Shown: in pieces, positions 31,487-43,057 of the stretch
How the letters are laid out: each line of letters starts with the position of its first letter
Numbering within the stretch: the stretch's first letter is position 1
Virus record (IMG/VR): IMGVR_UViG_3300044956_000700
Span: 1-50,560 of that record
Direction: 5' to 3' (one strand)
DNA from: a virus
DNA: 50,560 bases
Notes under the pieces: generated by a model
What the model was told of the DNA's origin: nothing
What the model saw: the letters and a program-made list of their open reading frames with translations, nothing else
Database searches by the model: none
Made by a program: the position numbers and the translations under genes

Positions 31487-34400
31487 CTAATTCCAAAACT
31501 GAAGTGGCACAGTTCGTTTGGTAGATGGATCTTGTAAATTACCTGATTTACTGGCAATAAATTTATTTATTTTACCTGTTGGGCTAATAGATAAATGAAT
31601 TTCAAAAGTTTCTGAAATTCCAACAACTTCTTTCCTAATTTTACCAGTGGTATTAAAATTAATAAAATTTAAACCAATTTTTTCTAAAGTTTTTATCTGT
31701 CCGAATAGTTTTTCTTCTAGATTACTAATTGAAACAATCTTATCAAAAACTACAATTTTACCAAATTCATCTTTAAATGGCACAGCATATAAGTCACTTG
31801 TTTCAATAAATTTTGGCATCCATCCAATAGTTTCATCTAAAGAGAAAACTTTTAATTTTTCTTTTTCAATGTTAAATTTTTGAGTAAATTTTAAAGAATC
31901 ATTGTCCTTAAATGCTAGTTTTATTACACTTTTTTGTAAATTATCAGCATTTATATTAGTTATAATATCTTTTAGCTTTACAGCAGAATCTATTTTTCCT
32001 CTCTGATCTTGTAAAATTATAGGTCTTAGATCTAAAAAATTTGTCTTTTTAATTATAGATACGGGTTGATTAAAAGGAATATCTAAAACCTTAGAAACAA
32101 CACTTAACTTATCAACATTATGCAGCTTTGAAACTATTGATCTTATAGTAATAAATTGTTTATCTAACAGTGCCTGTCTAGGTGTTTCGAATATCTGTGT
32201 ATAAAAACTGGGAATTTTGGCATTTACTAAATTATCAGCACTGACCCTACTGGAAGGTGTGCGTAAATATTCAACCAATTTAATTTTTTGATCACCATAA
32301 AAACTATTTGAATCAGCCGTAACTTTTAGACCTAATTTAAGGGTGTCTACCGTGAAATTTTTAAAATCGCTACCTTTTATTGCTATAAATTTTTTATCAA
32401 TTACACCGCTGGAAAACACTTCTAATGAATTGAAACCATAAGGTTCTAATTTTGATCTATCAATAAATGATAGAGTGGGTCTTGCAAAATTCTCTGTAAG
32501 TAATGATGTAGTCTTTAAAGAGCCTGCTTTATCAAAAATTATTGGAATTGATTTAATTTGAATATATTGTTTGTCAATATTTCCCAAAACTGGATTTAAA
32601 ACACTGATTAATTTTGTATTAGACTCCTTAAAATTAAAAAATGTAGGCTTATTTGGTAGAATTTCATTAAATGCCAATATTTTGCTAGGTAAAGAAATAC
32701 CATGTCTTATACCCGGAGCTAAAGTCGTATAATAATAAATGCTCTTTGCACTTGTTCCTATAGATGCAGTAAATGCTGTAGATGTATTTTCACTGTCTAT
32801 AAAAAATACAAAATTAGTTTGTGTATTATCTGTTAAATTAGTAGGAGATCTAAGTCCTGTTGTAGTCTTTAAATTATTAACAACAAAATTATTATTATCT
32901 TGAGAAAATACTATTCCGCTTGTAAAACTTTTATTATACCTCAATCCAGGTGCTAATAATTCAACTGCTAGATTTTCTTTAGCAGTTCTAGGAGGAACAA
33001 CGATAGACGAATAAATTGAAGCTGTAGATTCTTGAACTATTTTACCTGTAGTTTTTATAAATTCAGTGTCTATTTCTTTTAATTTCAAAGATGATACAAA
33101 ATAATTTGGTATAGTTACTACACCATCACCTGTTAAAACTATTTTAGATAAAAGTATTTGGGATGATGTAGATGCTAGATTAGAAGAGAAGGTAGAAACT
33201 AATCCTTGATCATTCCATATTAATTGTTCTATCGTTGAAGTTGATCCAAAAAATGCATTTAGAGTGCTGATAGATGGTAGACTGATAGGATTAGGAATAG
33301 TAACACTATCGTTAGTGTATGTGTTTATAGGGTATATTTGATCAAACCCTTGACTATTAATCAATCTAATATGAGTTTTAGAAAAATTAGGCAAAGTATA
33401 ATCATAAGGTAACGAGCCAAAATATAAAACTAGGTTAGGACTTACATTATTGGAAAAATTAATAAAATTATTTTCATTTGTAAACCAGTCTAGGTTAGTT
33501 TGACTGATTAAATTAGTTGCTCTTATTTTAAACGACTGATAATTCCAAACTAATTCACTAGAGGTTGTAATTGTTCTGGTTTTGTCAGGAATTAAATTTA
33601 TAGGACATACAGCGTCGTGTGGATAAACGGTAATTTTTCTGCCAAATTTAATAGGAGATATAAAACTATAATACAGCATTTCCCTAGCAGATACGGGTGA
33701 TATAGTAGTAGAAACACTTGTTTGTGTATAAAAATTTTCAACTAAATTTGTTTTTAACGTATTATTAGAATAAAAATTATCTACCACCCTAGGAATACTT
33801 TGAAATTTTCCTGTAGCTGTGGTAAACGCTATCCCCTTTAGTTTTGCAGTGGACATAGGCTTTATCACATTTAAATTCAAAGGAATTTCAATACCTTTTA
33901 ACCTATTGGCTATAGATAATTTTCCAGGAATAGGCGATAAAGCAAATGCGGTTATACCAATAACTGGTCTATAAGATGTTAGTTGTGATACTGCCAATGT
34001 ATTGGTATTAACTATGCTTAATGAATTAGGCTGTTGATAATTTTGTCCTATGTAGGCCGCTAAAAAATTTAGTGTTTGATCGATAAATGAAAAATTGTTG
34101 CCAACATCAATAGTTACACTACTATTTGTATAACTTATAATAGGATATGTGATTTCAAATTCTGTATTTGTTATAAAAAACTTATTACCTATACTAAATC
34201 CTTGTTTATATTTTGCTATCTTTACAATATTGGCCAATCCGTTATAGGGAATATTTTGAGAAAAGTTTAAGGTAACAATAGTGCTGGTATTGTAAGAAAC
34301 TGTTACTATATGGCTATCATTGATATAAGTTTGAGTAAAATTAGTTTGACTTCTATTAATACCTGAAATAATAACAGGATCTAAAAATATTGTTGAAGTT

Positions 34401-37400
34401 GGATGTGAGATAGTAGAAGTAGATACACTATATGATCTATCTCCTGCGATTTTAGTAAATGCGGTAGCTTTACCAACTTTAATATTATCTATGAAATCTT
34501 TAACCACTATGCTGCTTTTGGACAACACACTGGGCTTTATTACTTCAATGGGATTGGTAAATGAAGTAGATTTAAATTTATCTACAATTAAAACTTGATT
34601 ACTATTTGTTCTATTTGCAAATGTTTCAGTAGATAATTTTCCAAGATAAAACTTATATCTCTCACTCAACATTACATCTTTATATGGAAAGCTCACTGAA
34701 TCAGCAGTAAATGAAGTTAAAGGAAACGTTGCTTCAAATGTTTTTGTACCAATTTCGATTGGTGAAGTAAGCTTGGTTATCGTAGAGAGAGAGAATTCTA
34801 TATAAACTGCACCAGCATTACCTAATGTTGACGGTCCTCCTGCATTGCCTGCATTTCCCCTAAGTGTACTTGTAGAGTTTCCAGGAGTAGATAAATTTCC
34901 AGCGAACAAATTGCCATTACTAATTTGAGCACCTAAGAATCCTGATCCACCACCACCGCCACCCATGGTATTTGATTCAGCATATCCTCCACCAGATCCT
35001 CCCCAATAGCCACCACCACCACCACCACCGTAACTATTGGTCCTTGCATTACCCCCTTGTAATGCTCCTTGATTCCCTGCTGTATTTGCAAAATTCGAAT
35101 CTGCATCAGCACCTGCTGCAACTTGAGTACCTCCACGACCTCTAAATGTTATCAGTCCGTCAAAGAAAGAAACTCCGTCTTGTCCAACTAATCCACCGCC
35201 ACTGCCACCTTGATTATTAGACCCTGCACGACTGGATCCGCCGCCCCCACCACCACCTGCTATAATTACAGCGGAAGCTTGAGATCTAATTGCTGAATTA
35301 AAAATACCACTATATCCACCGCCTCCACCACCATAGCTATTGTCAACCCCATTAGCACTGGCACTACCACCTCCACCAATAGTATTACCTACTCCAACAT
35401 TATAATTACCACCATCACCCACAGTGATATAGATAATAGTTCCTGGAGCTAAATTTAAAACCCCATTGGCGGCGCCGCCCGCCCCGCCAAATGATCCAAA
35501 AACCCATCCCCCAGGACGACCTCCAGCACCACCACCGCCCCATAGATTAACTTTTACAGAACCAGGTATCACTGTGTTAGGGATCACATAGATATACAAT
35601 CCTGGTGTTGTAAATGATACAACGGAGGGGATCCCATCAATTTTTTCGGATACAAGATTTGTTACGTGTCCTTCAATCTTAATAATATCAAAATTTTGAC
35701 CTACAGGCAATATAGCATCGCTCGCCATTAATGTAGCTGTATTACCTAATATAAAGTTAGTATTAATTGTATTTCTATCAAATAGATAGTTAGTTAAGAA
35801 ATCACTGGTGCCGTATACCTTACCTACTGATAAAAACGGACCGTAATATATAATAGAACTGGCAGTTGTATAAGAAATTTGACTAGATGGTAAAACTATA
35901 GGCTCACGGAAATTAATTAATTTTTGTGTTACAAAAGTTTTTGGTACTTCTATAACACCTTTTAAAGCTGAGACCGATTTTTGTAAAAAATTTGTTCCCG
36001 TAGTTTTATTGACGTGTTCTCTTAAGTGAATTACGCTTTTATCTAGATATGATGGTTGTCTAGTAATATGTGTATGCCAATTGGACCATTTGAAATTTAA
36101 TTTAGCAATTGTGTTAGTATCATTGTAAATTAATGTATCAAAGGACCTTAATGAACCAAAATATAATGTTACATCTGAAATATTAGGATAATCTAATGGT
36201 CTGTTAATACTTACACTATCATTGGTAAAGTTTGTTATGGCAAATTGCTGATCATAGCCCGTATTATGAACTACTCTAATATGAGTTGTTCTTGCCTGTA
36301 GTTGTAGATAGTTAGGTAACTGGCCTAGAGATAATTTCAATAAATTACCAGTATCAGGATATGTTTCTAATATTTGTTCTTCTTTAAGATACCATGATAC
36401 CGCAGTAGAAGTTGATATATTTGTTCCAAAAACTTTAAAGGCCAAAGGCTCAAAGGTCAAACTGGTAGTTGTATTCACAGTTCTTGTTCTGTGAGCATCT
36501 GCGTTTTTTTCCGCTCTTAAACTAGTAATGACTCTCACAGGAGTCATTATAAACCTATTAATACTTGAAATATCTTTAACCTGTGTACTATGAATTAACT
36601 TATCAACTTTATAAGTAATTTCAATACCATTTTTTCCAGTAAATGGTATAAAGTCTAGTGCTTTAAGTTTATTAACAATAGAAATATGTAAAGAACTTTC
36701 ATTATTAGTTTTAACAAATGTTTCTCCTGGCCATATTTTAGCGAAATTAAACATAAAACCATTATTTGACAAGATTTTATTTACTAAAAATGAATTTTTG
36801 ACAGTAATACTTTCACTATTAACAGTTAATATAGTTGCAGTAAAATCATAATTATTAAAATCAGTTAATCTAGCAAAATCATAATCATTACTCACAGATA
36901 TTGTTTTGCTAAAGTATAAAGTTACATTACTTGATGTAGAATCAAATGTTTTAAATATATTATCCTCATGAATAAAGTAATTAACAAAAGTACTGGTAGA
37001 TCTGTTTGTACCAGAAATTGAAACAGGATCTGAATAAACAAGTTTAGATGAACTGGTAGAAACCGTAGTCGTAGATAGATAAGTTTTGTCACCTAATAAT
37101 TTAATTTTAGCCTTACCATAATTACCAATTTCAAAATTATTAAATGGTTGTAGATCTCGTAAAATTGTAAAGGTCTTATTTAACTGGCCTGAAGAGGAAG
37201 GTTTTTGATTATTTTCAATAACAGGTGTTTTAAAAGGGTTAATAAATGATATTGAACTATTACCTAAGTAAATTTGATTATAGGATGTAAAAGTTTTTCC
37301 TAAACTAGCTCTATATAATAAATCTGGAAATGGTTGAGGAAAATTTACCGCTATCGTATTTGTTGTAATTGATGCTATAGGAAGTACAATATCAATCATT

Positions 37401-40400
37401 ACATTTTCATTATTATTATCAAATTTATAGCCTTGAATTTTTACAAAATCAAATCCTAATGTTGGATTAATCTTTCCACTTAAATTAAATATCTTTTCAG
37501 TTCCTGTGCTAGTTATTGAACTAATTAAGTTATTTTCATAAATGTAACTTGTTACAAAGGTAGTATTTGAATAAATTCGTCCTAGATCTATTGGGTTATA
37601 GAAAATAGGAATTGTAGCAGTGGTAGTAATATATACTGGATTTTGATAACTAACTGGATCTACAATCTTAGACGTTATAGAAAATTTAAATTCCTTAGGT
37701 ATCTCTATATTATTCCGTAAAACAGTAATATTTTTGTTTAATACATTTTGTATGAATCTAATAGGCTCTCCACGAACCATTATACTCTGTTTAACCTGTC
37801 CTGACGTCTCCTTTATTGATTCAAACCATGACTGACTTATTGTATTTTTCTTTATCTGACCAATTGCGTTACTGTTTGAAAAATTCACACTTGGAATACT
37901 AGTCTGAATACTGCCGTAAAAAACCATAGTTCCACTGACACTTGGAAGATCTCTACCATCAGCGATCGTTATACTATCAATAGTTGATGATACAATATTA
38001 AACTGTTGATCATAACCATTGTTACTATTCACTATTCTAACGGTAGTGCCTAATGGTCTGTAATATTCTGGATTAGATCCTAAATATAAAGTAACTAAAT
38101 TTGTACCTAAAGGTATTATCTCTAAAGTGTTTCTTTCGTTTATATAATAATTAACAAATGTAGAAGTAGAATATGTAATTCCATAAACAGGTAAAGGAAT
38201 AGTACTAAATGTCATCTGTGTCACAGAATTAACACTTAAAACTGACTTACTTGAAAATAAAAATGTATCTTTTAATTTTGGAATAGACAATGTTTTTCCA
38301 ACTTTTGGTATTTCTATACCAAAACTAATCGGTGCTAAACGTTTTATTAGATTGCCTGAAACAAAAGAATTAGAAGTTAGAGTAAATGTAGATCTTATGA
38401 CATTGAAATTTTCACTGACTCCTAAGAAATAAACATCAAATGCAGTGATTGGTTTAAATACAATATGGCTTTTTAGATATACCTTAGTTGATGTAGCACT
38501 TTCAATCTCATAAATTTCTTCAGGATAGGCATTGACTCTATATCTTGGAGGTATACTAGCTCCGTGAAATGTTGATTCAAAGCCTAAGTTGCCTCCAGTT
38601 GTATAATTTATAGGTATTTGAACTCCATTCCAAGTTTGTATTATAGATTGCTCTATATTAAAAGCACAGGCTAAGAATTTAGTAGAACCTGAATATTCTG
38701 CAACAGATAAATTAAATGGTGGAGTGAAATTAGTTGAATATGCTATCTGTCCTACTACAACTCTTGCCTGATAAATTAACCCTCTAAAAAATGGTCTTTG
38801 ACCATCGCCAGAGAAAGTATCATAACGGCGTCCTATGAAAAAATTACTTCCAGCTGATTGAATCCAACCATTGGCAGGTGAAACACTTGATCCATCTTGA
38901 AATCCATCAATATATATTCTAATTTGATTGCCATCAAATTGTCCTGCAACATGATACCATCTTTCTGCGACCAGCGATATATTAGATATAGCATATACCC
39001 AAGTATTCCCATCGTTAAATCCATACCATACCCGTGTTCCCGCAATACCTGGTCCATTTCCAATAGCCAAAGTGAGTGTAATAGGGTCAAACCCTCCCGA
39101 CCACTCTTCGCTCATAATAAAACAACCTTCTGCTATATCTAAATTAATCCATGCTTCAGCAGAAATTGGAGTGCGTGAACTTGGTAATGCACCTATGATA
39201 GTACCAGCGTTAAAACTTATAAACGTATTAGTGCCATTAAACCTAATAGATCTACGATTATTAGGTATTGTTTCTATGTAATTTTTATCTACATATTGTA
39301 TTTTTGCCAATTGCCCTTGACTAGGAATTGTTATAGCAGCATTAAGAGTAAGTTCTGTAGATGACCCCACATAATTAATATTGGTTATCAGCCTGTTATA
39401 GGAAATGAAACCTTGTTCTGTACTTGTAAAACTTGAATAAATTTTACGAGTCATAGGATCTTGTATTCTACTAAACTTTTGAGATTTAAGTTGAGGAATT
39501 TGATCTACATCATTGTAACTAATTGATTCTATCTGACCTTGCCTTGCCCAATAAAAATACATTCCACTTACACTGGGAAATATTCCTATATTCTGTAGGG
39601 TTACACTATCTACTGTGGCAGATATAACTGGATAAACATACTCATAACCTACATTAGGAGCAAATAATTTAATGAACGGTGCTGATGTTCTTTGATAAAT
39701 TGGAAGTTCGTCAAAATATAGAGTAACTAAACTTGATGAAGAATTTGTCGTGTTTAAAATATTTTCTTCATTGTAATACCATCTAATCGCTGTACTGGTA
39801 GTTTCTGTCTTGCCCCAAACATATATTGGAAATGGATCTATTACCGATGTAGATGCTGTAGTTACATTAGTTGTTCTTTGTAGTATTGTTATACCTTGTC
39901 CTTTAACTACAATAGATTGATTTAATTTAGCTACAGGTAAAGATGTTAAAATTCCTGTTACTTTTTGATTGGCTGTTTTTATATTCCCTGCTTGACTGAT
40001 AGTAAAGATATGTTGTCTATCAAATTTAAATTTTTGAGCATTTAAATTAGCAATAGCTAATCTACTGATATTATAATCAGCTCTTGTGCCGCCACTATTT
40101 GTAACAAAATGGCCAAATTGAACTTTTATTTTGTAATCAAATATTTGCCAATCAACGGTAACACTTTGACTATTAGCCAAAATAATAGGTAATGTAACAT
40201 TATATAACGCACTTGCATTTCCATCAACATCATTATAGGCAAACAATTTTACTAAAGAATATGCAGCTACATTTGAAACAGACTTGGTGAAAAGTAAAGT
40301 GGTTGTGTTTGTATTTGTACTTGTATAAGTTGTAACAACATTGTTTTCATTCAAATAATATGAAACAAAACTTGAAGTTGTTTTTATAATTCCGCCAATA

Positions 40401-43042
40401 TCAATCAGATTGTCAAATATTAAACTAGTGGTAGAATTAGTTACTATAAACTGTGGTTGATAGGTTATTACATCTCTAAGACTATGAATATTTTTATAGA
40501 AACCAACTCTTGGTGTATCTATGGTACTAAAGTTTTGATTTCTTATCTTGGTATTACCCAGTGTATCAAATCTTGAATTAAAGGCTAGCAAGGTCTTCAC
40601 TGGATTGATTAATGAAATTCTATTGGCATCATTAGTAACCACAGATCTATCTACAAAATTTTGCCCTAATCTTACCATTAGATCATTTATGCTATTTGCT
40701 GACTGCGGATTATTAAAATTAAAAATGTCTGCTATGATAATACTGTCAATTGTATATGCCTGAACATTTACAGTTATATCAAATCTTGGACTTATAAGTC
40801 TTGCTATTACTATATTACCTATGTTTAAATTATTATTGGGGTTACTAAAATACAATACAACATTACTAGCAGTTGATCTTACTAAAGTAACTGTATTGCT
40901 GTCAAATAGATATTGATTTAAGAAATTTGATGTGATTCCTGTGCTACCTGTAATCCTAATAGGATTAGAATATATAGTATTTGTAAAACTACTGGTAGTC
41001 ACTGTCCTCGACGGTAGTACTATAGGTTCTTTGATCTTAATTTGAGTTTTTTGTAGTATTGCTGTGGAAGTTTGTTCTGTGCGCAGTGCTTGCGGTTCAC
41101 CTATGACCTTGGTCATCACTCTAAAATCAGTGTGCCTAATACTAATTCCTGTATCTTTTACTACACTGCTGACCTGTAGTTTAGGAACTGTAAGTGTATT
41201 AGGTGTTGTTATGACTTTGGTTTTAAATTTTTCTACCAGCGATGTAATATTATTATTACTGTATGTAACAGACTTATCAGGAAATTCCATTCCTAACATT
41301 ATATTTAGGTCATTTATTGTCAGTGAATTTTCAACATTATGAAATCCTAAAACATCAGCAACTGTTACACTATCTGTTGTATAACTATAAACACTAAGAG
41401 TTATGTCAAATCTAGAACTTATTAATCTCACTGCTGAGATAGTACCAATACTTTGATTTTTATTTGGGTTATTAAAAAACAATGTTACAAAACTACTTGT
41501 TGATTTTTGAATAGCTAACTTTTTGTCATCATAAATGTAGTAATTGATAAAGTTTGTATTAATACCAGATCTACCTGTAATAGGAATAAGGTTTGTAAAA
41601 ACTGTCGAAGTAAAATTAGTAGCAGTTACATTGCGTGAAGGTCTTACTATAGGTTCTCTAATAAAGTTTTGTAAATTAACCTTATTTGTTTTTAAAATTA
41701 TAGGATCACCCACTACCTTCATTACAGAACGATTTATTAAACTATTTGAAATATTAGAACGCGAATCTATAACAGAAGATTTAAGATAATTTAAATAAGG
41801 ATTAGCATGATTATCATTTAACAACGCAGTTGTAATGGTACCAATATTTCCTAAAAATACACTGAGTTGATTTACTTCTGGTATCTCTTCTGATTTTAGC
41901 ACCGTAATAGAATTATTTGTAATGTTAACAATATCTACTATTTTTTCGCGTACACTATTAAAAAACTTTGCTTTAGAATAAATCCCTAAATTAAATGGAG
42001 CATTTGGATTCGTAAAATAATAAGTTACAAAACTACTTGTTGATTTTTGCAAATTAATAAAATTACTATCTTTTATGTACCATGATAAATCTATATTTCT
42101 AACCAAATCGCTGCCTAATATTGATAATGGATAATTTAAATATTGTATTGCAGTAGAAGTTGATACAGATTTTTGTCTAGATTGAATAATGAACGGTTCT
42201 TTAATACTAATCAATGACCTAGAAATTCCAAAACTGCTGGAAATTCTATCATTTTTTAGTTCAATTTTAATACCTTTAGTTTTAGGGACTACGGTTTGCA
42301 ATATCGCTGATTCAGTTACTTTACTCAATCTTTTTTCTATAACTGCCTGAGTCAATGTTGATGTAATACCTTTTAGATCTGCTATTCCGCTTGAACCAGA
42401 AGGTATTAAGGCAAATAATTCAGAACCTATTTCAGGAAATCCTATAGGTTTTGTCAAATTAAAAGTTCGATTTGTGGAGCTGGTAATATTGATAGTATCA
42501 CTATATGCTGGAATAAAATTAGATTGATATCTCCCTATATTAACAGTAAGTTGAACATCTACAGCAGGAAAATTTGGTGGTGTGGCAATGGTAAAACTAT
42601 TATTTGTTATTTGTACTACATCTATTTCTGCATTAAAAGAACCTCCTATTATTCTTACTCTAACAAAATTTCCTAAATTTGTATTATTAACAAAGAAAGT
42701 AATAATATTATTAGTTTTGTTAGTTGATTTAAAAACATTTAATTCATTAAGATAATAAGGAATAAAATTTGAAGTTTGTATATCACTGCCTATTATGCTA
42801 TAATTTGTAGAATCATATATTATGTTGTTTGTTGGAATTGTAAAAATTCTAACTGAAGTGAATGTGCCCACTGAAGCCAAATTATTATTTTCATAGTAAA
42901 AGGTTCTATTTGAAGATGTATTTGGTATTGTAGTTAAAGTATTGAGATCATTTAAATACCATGTCGCAGCATTACTAGACACATCATCTGTAGCAGCAAT
43001 TTTAAAGGAGTGTCCTGTAGCAGGAAAGACGGTGGCAGGCAT
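31487..43042 (-). CDS. Giant repetitive adhesin/tail fibre, 3851 aa
   Basis: One uninterrupted frame of 11.5 kb. I chose the ATG at 43042 (MPATVFPATG); an upstream ATG lies in a terminator. A module of about 150-200 aa with the signature (F/V)xxYY(L/I)xExN, then VTLYF, then DSVTI, recurs about 14 times (examples: FIPYYLNELN, FVSYYLNENN, FVNYYINERN, FVNYFIHEDN). A LamG/concanavalin-like domain sits at about 1260-1465 (WINLDIAEGCFIM, WYHVAGQFDGNQIRIYIDG). A glycine-rich domain with Gly5-Gly8 runs sits at about 2470-2750, like polyglycine-sandwich receptor-binding domains. The C-terminus is repetitive. No signal peptide. It is probably a long fibre for host recognition. Confidence 0.85.
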   Translation of the reverse strand: MPATVFPATGHSFKIAATDDVSSNAATWYLNDLNTLTTIPNTSSNRTFYYENNNLASVGTFTSVRIFTIPTNNIIYDSTNYSIIGSDIQTSNFIPYYLNELNVFKSTNKTNNIITFFVNNTNLGNFVRVRIIGGSFNAEIDVVQITNNSFTIATPPNFPAVDVQLTVNIGRYQSNFIPAYSDTINITSSTNRTFNLTKPIGFPEIGSELFALIPSGSSGIADLKGITSTLTQAVIEKRLSKVTESAILQTVVPKTKGIKIELKNDRISSSFGISRSLISIKEPFIIQSRQKSVSTSTAIQYLNYPLSILGSDLVRNIDLSWYIKDSNFINLQKSTSSFVTYYFTNPNAPFNLGIYSKAKFFNSVREKIVDIVNITNNSITVLKSEEIPEVNQLSVFLGNIGTITTALLNDNHANPYLNYLKSSVIDSRSNISNSLINRSVMKVVGDPIILKTNKVNLQNFIREPIVRPSRNVTATNFTSTVFTNLIPITGRSGINTNFINYYIYDDKKLAIQKSTSSFVTLFFNNPNKNQSIGTISAVRLISSRFDITLSVYSYTTDSVTVADVLGFHNVENSLTINDLNIMLGMEFPDKSVTYSNNNITSLVEKFKTKVITTPNTLTVPKLQVSSVVKDTGISIRHTDFRVMTKVIGEPQALRTEQTSTAILQKTQIKIKEPIVLPSRTVTTSSFTNTIYSNPIRITGSTGITSNFLNQYLFDSNTVTLVRSTASNVVLYFSNPNNNLNIGNIVIARLISPRFDITVNVQAYTIDSIIIADIFNFNNPQSANSINDLMVRLGQNFVDRSVVTNDANRISLINPVKTLLAFNSRFDTLGNTKIRNQNFSTIDTPRVGFYKNIHSLRDVITYQPQFIVTNSTTSLIFDNLIDIGGIIKTTSSFVSYYLNENNVVTTYTSTNTNTTTLLFTKSVSNVAAYSLVKLFAYNDVDGNASALYNVTLPIILANSQSVTVDWQIFDYKIKVQFGHFVTNSGGTRADYNISRLAIANLNAQKFKFDRQHIFTISQAGNIKTANQKVTGILTSLPVAKLNQSIVVKGQGITILQRTTNVTTASTSVIDPFPIYVWGKTETTSTAIRWYYNEENILNTTNSSSSLVTLYFDELPIYQRTSAPFIKLFAPNVGYEYVYPVISATVDSVTLQNIGIFPSVSGMYFYWARQGQIESISYNDVDQIPQLKSQKFSRIQDPMTRKIYSSFTSTEQGFISYNRLITNINYVGSSTELTLNAAITIPSQGQLAKIQYVDKNYIETIPNNRRSIRFNGTNTFISFNAGTIIGALPSSRTPISAEAWINLDIAEGCFIMSEEWSGGFDPITLTLAIGNGPGIAGTRVWYGFNDGNTWVYAISNISLVAERWYHVAGQFDGNQIRIYIDGFQDGSSVSPANGWIQSAGSNFFIGRRYDTFSGDGQRPFFRGLIYQARVVVGQIAYSTNFTPPFNLSVAEYSGSTKFLACAFNIEQSIIQTWNGVQIPINYTTGGNLGFESTFHGASIPPRYRVNAYPEEIYEIESATSTKVYLKSHIVFKPITAFDVYFLGVSENFNVIRSTFTLTSNSFVSGNLIKRLAPISFGIEIPKVGKTLSIPKLKDTFLFSSKSVLSVNSVTQMTFSTIPLPVYGITYSTSTFVNYYINERNTLEIIPLGTNLVTLYLGSNPEYYRPLGTTVRIVNSNNGYDQQFNIVSSTIDSITIADGRDLPSVSGTMVFYGSIQTSIPSVNFSNSNAIGQIKKNTISQSWFESIKETSGQVKQSIMVRGEPIRFIQNVLNKNITVLRNNIEIPKEFKFSITSKIVDPVSYQNPVYITTTATIPIFYNPIDLGRIYSNTTFVTSYIYENNLISSITSTGTEKIFNLSGKINPTLGFDFVKIQGYKFDNNNENVMIDIVLPIASITTNTIAVNFPQPFPDLLYRASLGKTFTSYNQIYLGNSSISFINPFKTPVIENNQKPSSSGQLNKTFTILRDLQPFNNFEIGNYGKAKIKLLGDKTYLSTTTVSTSSSKLVYSDPVSISGTNRSTSTFVNYFIHEDNIFKTFDSTSSNVTLYFSKTISVSNDYDFARLTDFNNYDFTATILTVNSESITVKNSFLVNKILSNNGFMFNFAKIWPGETFVKTNNESSLHISIVNKLKALDFIPFTGKNGIEITYKVDKLIHSTQVKDISSINRFIMTPVRVITSLRAEKNADAHRTRTVNTTTSLTFEPLAFKVFGTNISTSTAVSWYLKEEQILETYPDTGNLLKLSLGQLPNYLQLQARTTHIRVVHNTGYDQQFAITNFTNDSVSINRPLDYPNISDVTLYFGSLRSFDTLIYNDTNTIAKLNFKWSNWHTHITRQPSYLDKSVIHLREHVNKTTGTNFLQKSVSALKGVIEVPKTFVTQKLINFREPIVLPSSQISYTTASSIIYYGPFLSVGKVYGTSDFLTNYLFDRNTINTNFILGNTATLMASDAILPVGQNFDIIKIEGHVTNLVSEKIDGIPSVVSFTTPGLYIYVIPNTVIPGSVKVNLWGGGGAGGRPGGWVFGSFGGAGGAANGVLNLAPGTIIYITVGDGGNYNVGVGNTIGGGGSASANGVDNSYGGGGGGYSGIFNSAIRSQASAVIIAGGGGGGGSSRAGSNNQGGSGGGLVGQDGVSFFDGLITFRGRGGTQVAAGADADSNFANTAGNQGALQGGNARTNSYGGGGGGGYWGGSGGGYAESNTMGGGGGGSGFLGAQISNGNLFAGNLSTPGNSTSTLRGNAGNAGGPSTLGNAGAVYIEFSLSTITKLTSPIEIGTKTFEATFPLTSFTADSVSFPYKDVMLSERYKFYLGKLSTETFANRTNSNQVLIVDKFKSTSFTNPIEVIKPSVLSKSSIVVKDFIDNIKVGKATAFTKIAGDRSYSVSTSTISHPTSTIFLDPVIISGINRSQTNFTQTYINDSHIVTVSYNTSTIVTLNFSQNIPYNGLANIVKIAKYKQGFSIGNKFFITNTEFEITYPIISYTNSSVTIDVGNNFSFIDQTLNFLAAYIGQNYQQPNSLSIVNTNTLAVSQLTSYRPVIGITAFALSPIPGKLSIANRLKGIEIPLNLNVIKPMSTAKLKGIAFTTATGKFQSIPRVVDNFYSNNTLKTNLVENFYTQTSVSTTISPVSAREMLYYSFISPIKFGRKITVYPHDAVCPINLIPDKTRTITTSSELVWNYQSFKIRATNLISQTNLDWFTNENNFINFSNNVSPNLVLYFGSLPYDYTLPNFSKTHIRLINSQGFDQIYPINTYTNDSVTIPNPISLPSISTLNAFFGSTSTIEQLIWNDQGLVSTFSSNLASTSSQILLSKIVLTGDGVVTIPNYFVSSLKLKEIDTEFIKTTGKIVQESTASIYSSIVVPPRTAKENLAVELLAPGLRYNKSFTSGIVFSQDNNNFVVNNLKTTTGLRSPTNLTDNTQTNFVFFIDSENTSTAFTASIGTSAKSIYYYTTLAPGIRHGISLPSKILAFNEILPNKPTFFNFKESNTKLISVLNPVLGNIDKQYIQIKSIPIIFDKAGSLKTTSLLTENFARPTLSFIDRSKLEPYGFNSLEVFSSGVIDKKFIAIKGSDFKNFTVDTLKLGLKVTADSNSFYGDQKIKLVEYLRTPSSRVSADNLVNAKIPSFYTQIFETPRQALLDKQFITIRSIVSKLHNVDKLSVVSKVLDIPFNQPVSIIKKTNFLDLRPIILQDQRGKIDSAVKLKDIITNINADNLQKSVIKLAFKDNDSLKFTQKFNIEKEKLKVFSLDETIGWMPKFIETSDLYAVPFKDEFGKIVVFDKIVSISNLEEKLFGQIKTLEKIGLNFINFNTTGKIRKEVVGISETFEIHLSISPTGKINKFIASKSGNLQDPSTKRTVPLQFWN
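34790..35630 (-). repeat. Glycine-rich domain coding region within the giant fibre gene
   Basis: Runs of GGN codons (plus-strand tandem CCA/ACC triplets) encode several blocks of 5-8 glycines. These regions resemble the polyglycine-II receptor-binding domain of T4-like gp38 adhesins and are prone to length changes. Confidence 0.65.
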
Positions 43043-43049
43043 AATTGAA

Positions 43050-43057
43050 TATTTATT
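43050..43057 (-). promoter_or_regulatory. Late promoter-like AATAAATA 7 nt before the giant gene
   Basis: Directly after the terminator U-tract; no SD follows, so the 11.5-kb mRNA is predicted to have a leader of about 2 nt. Confidence 0.5.
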
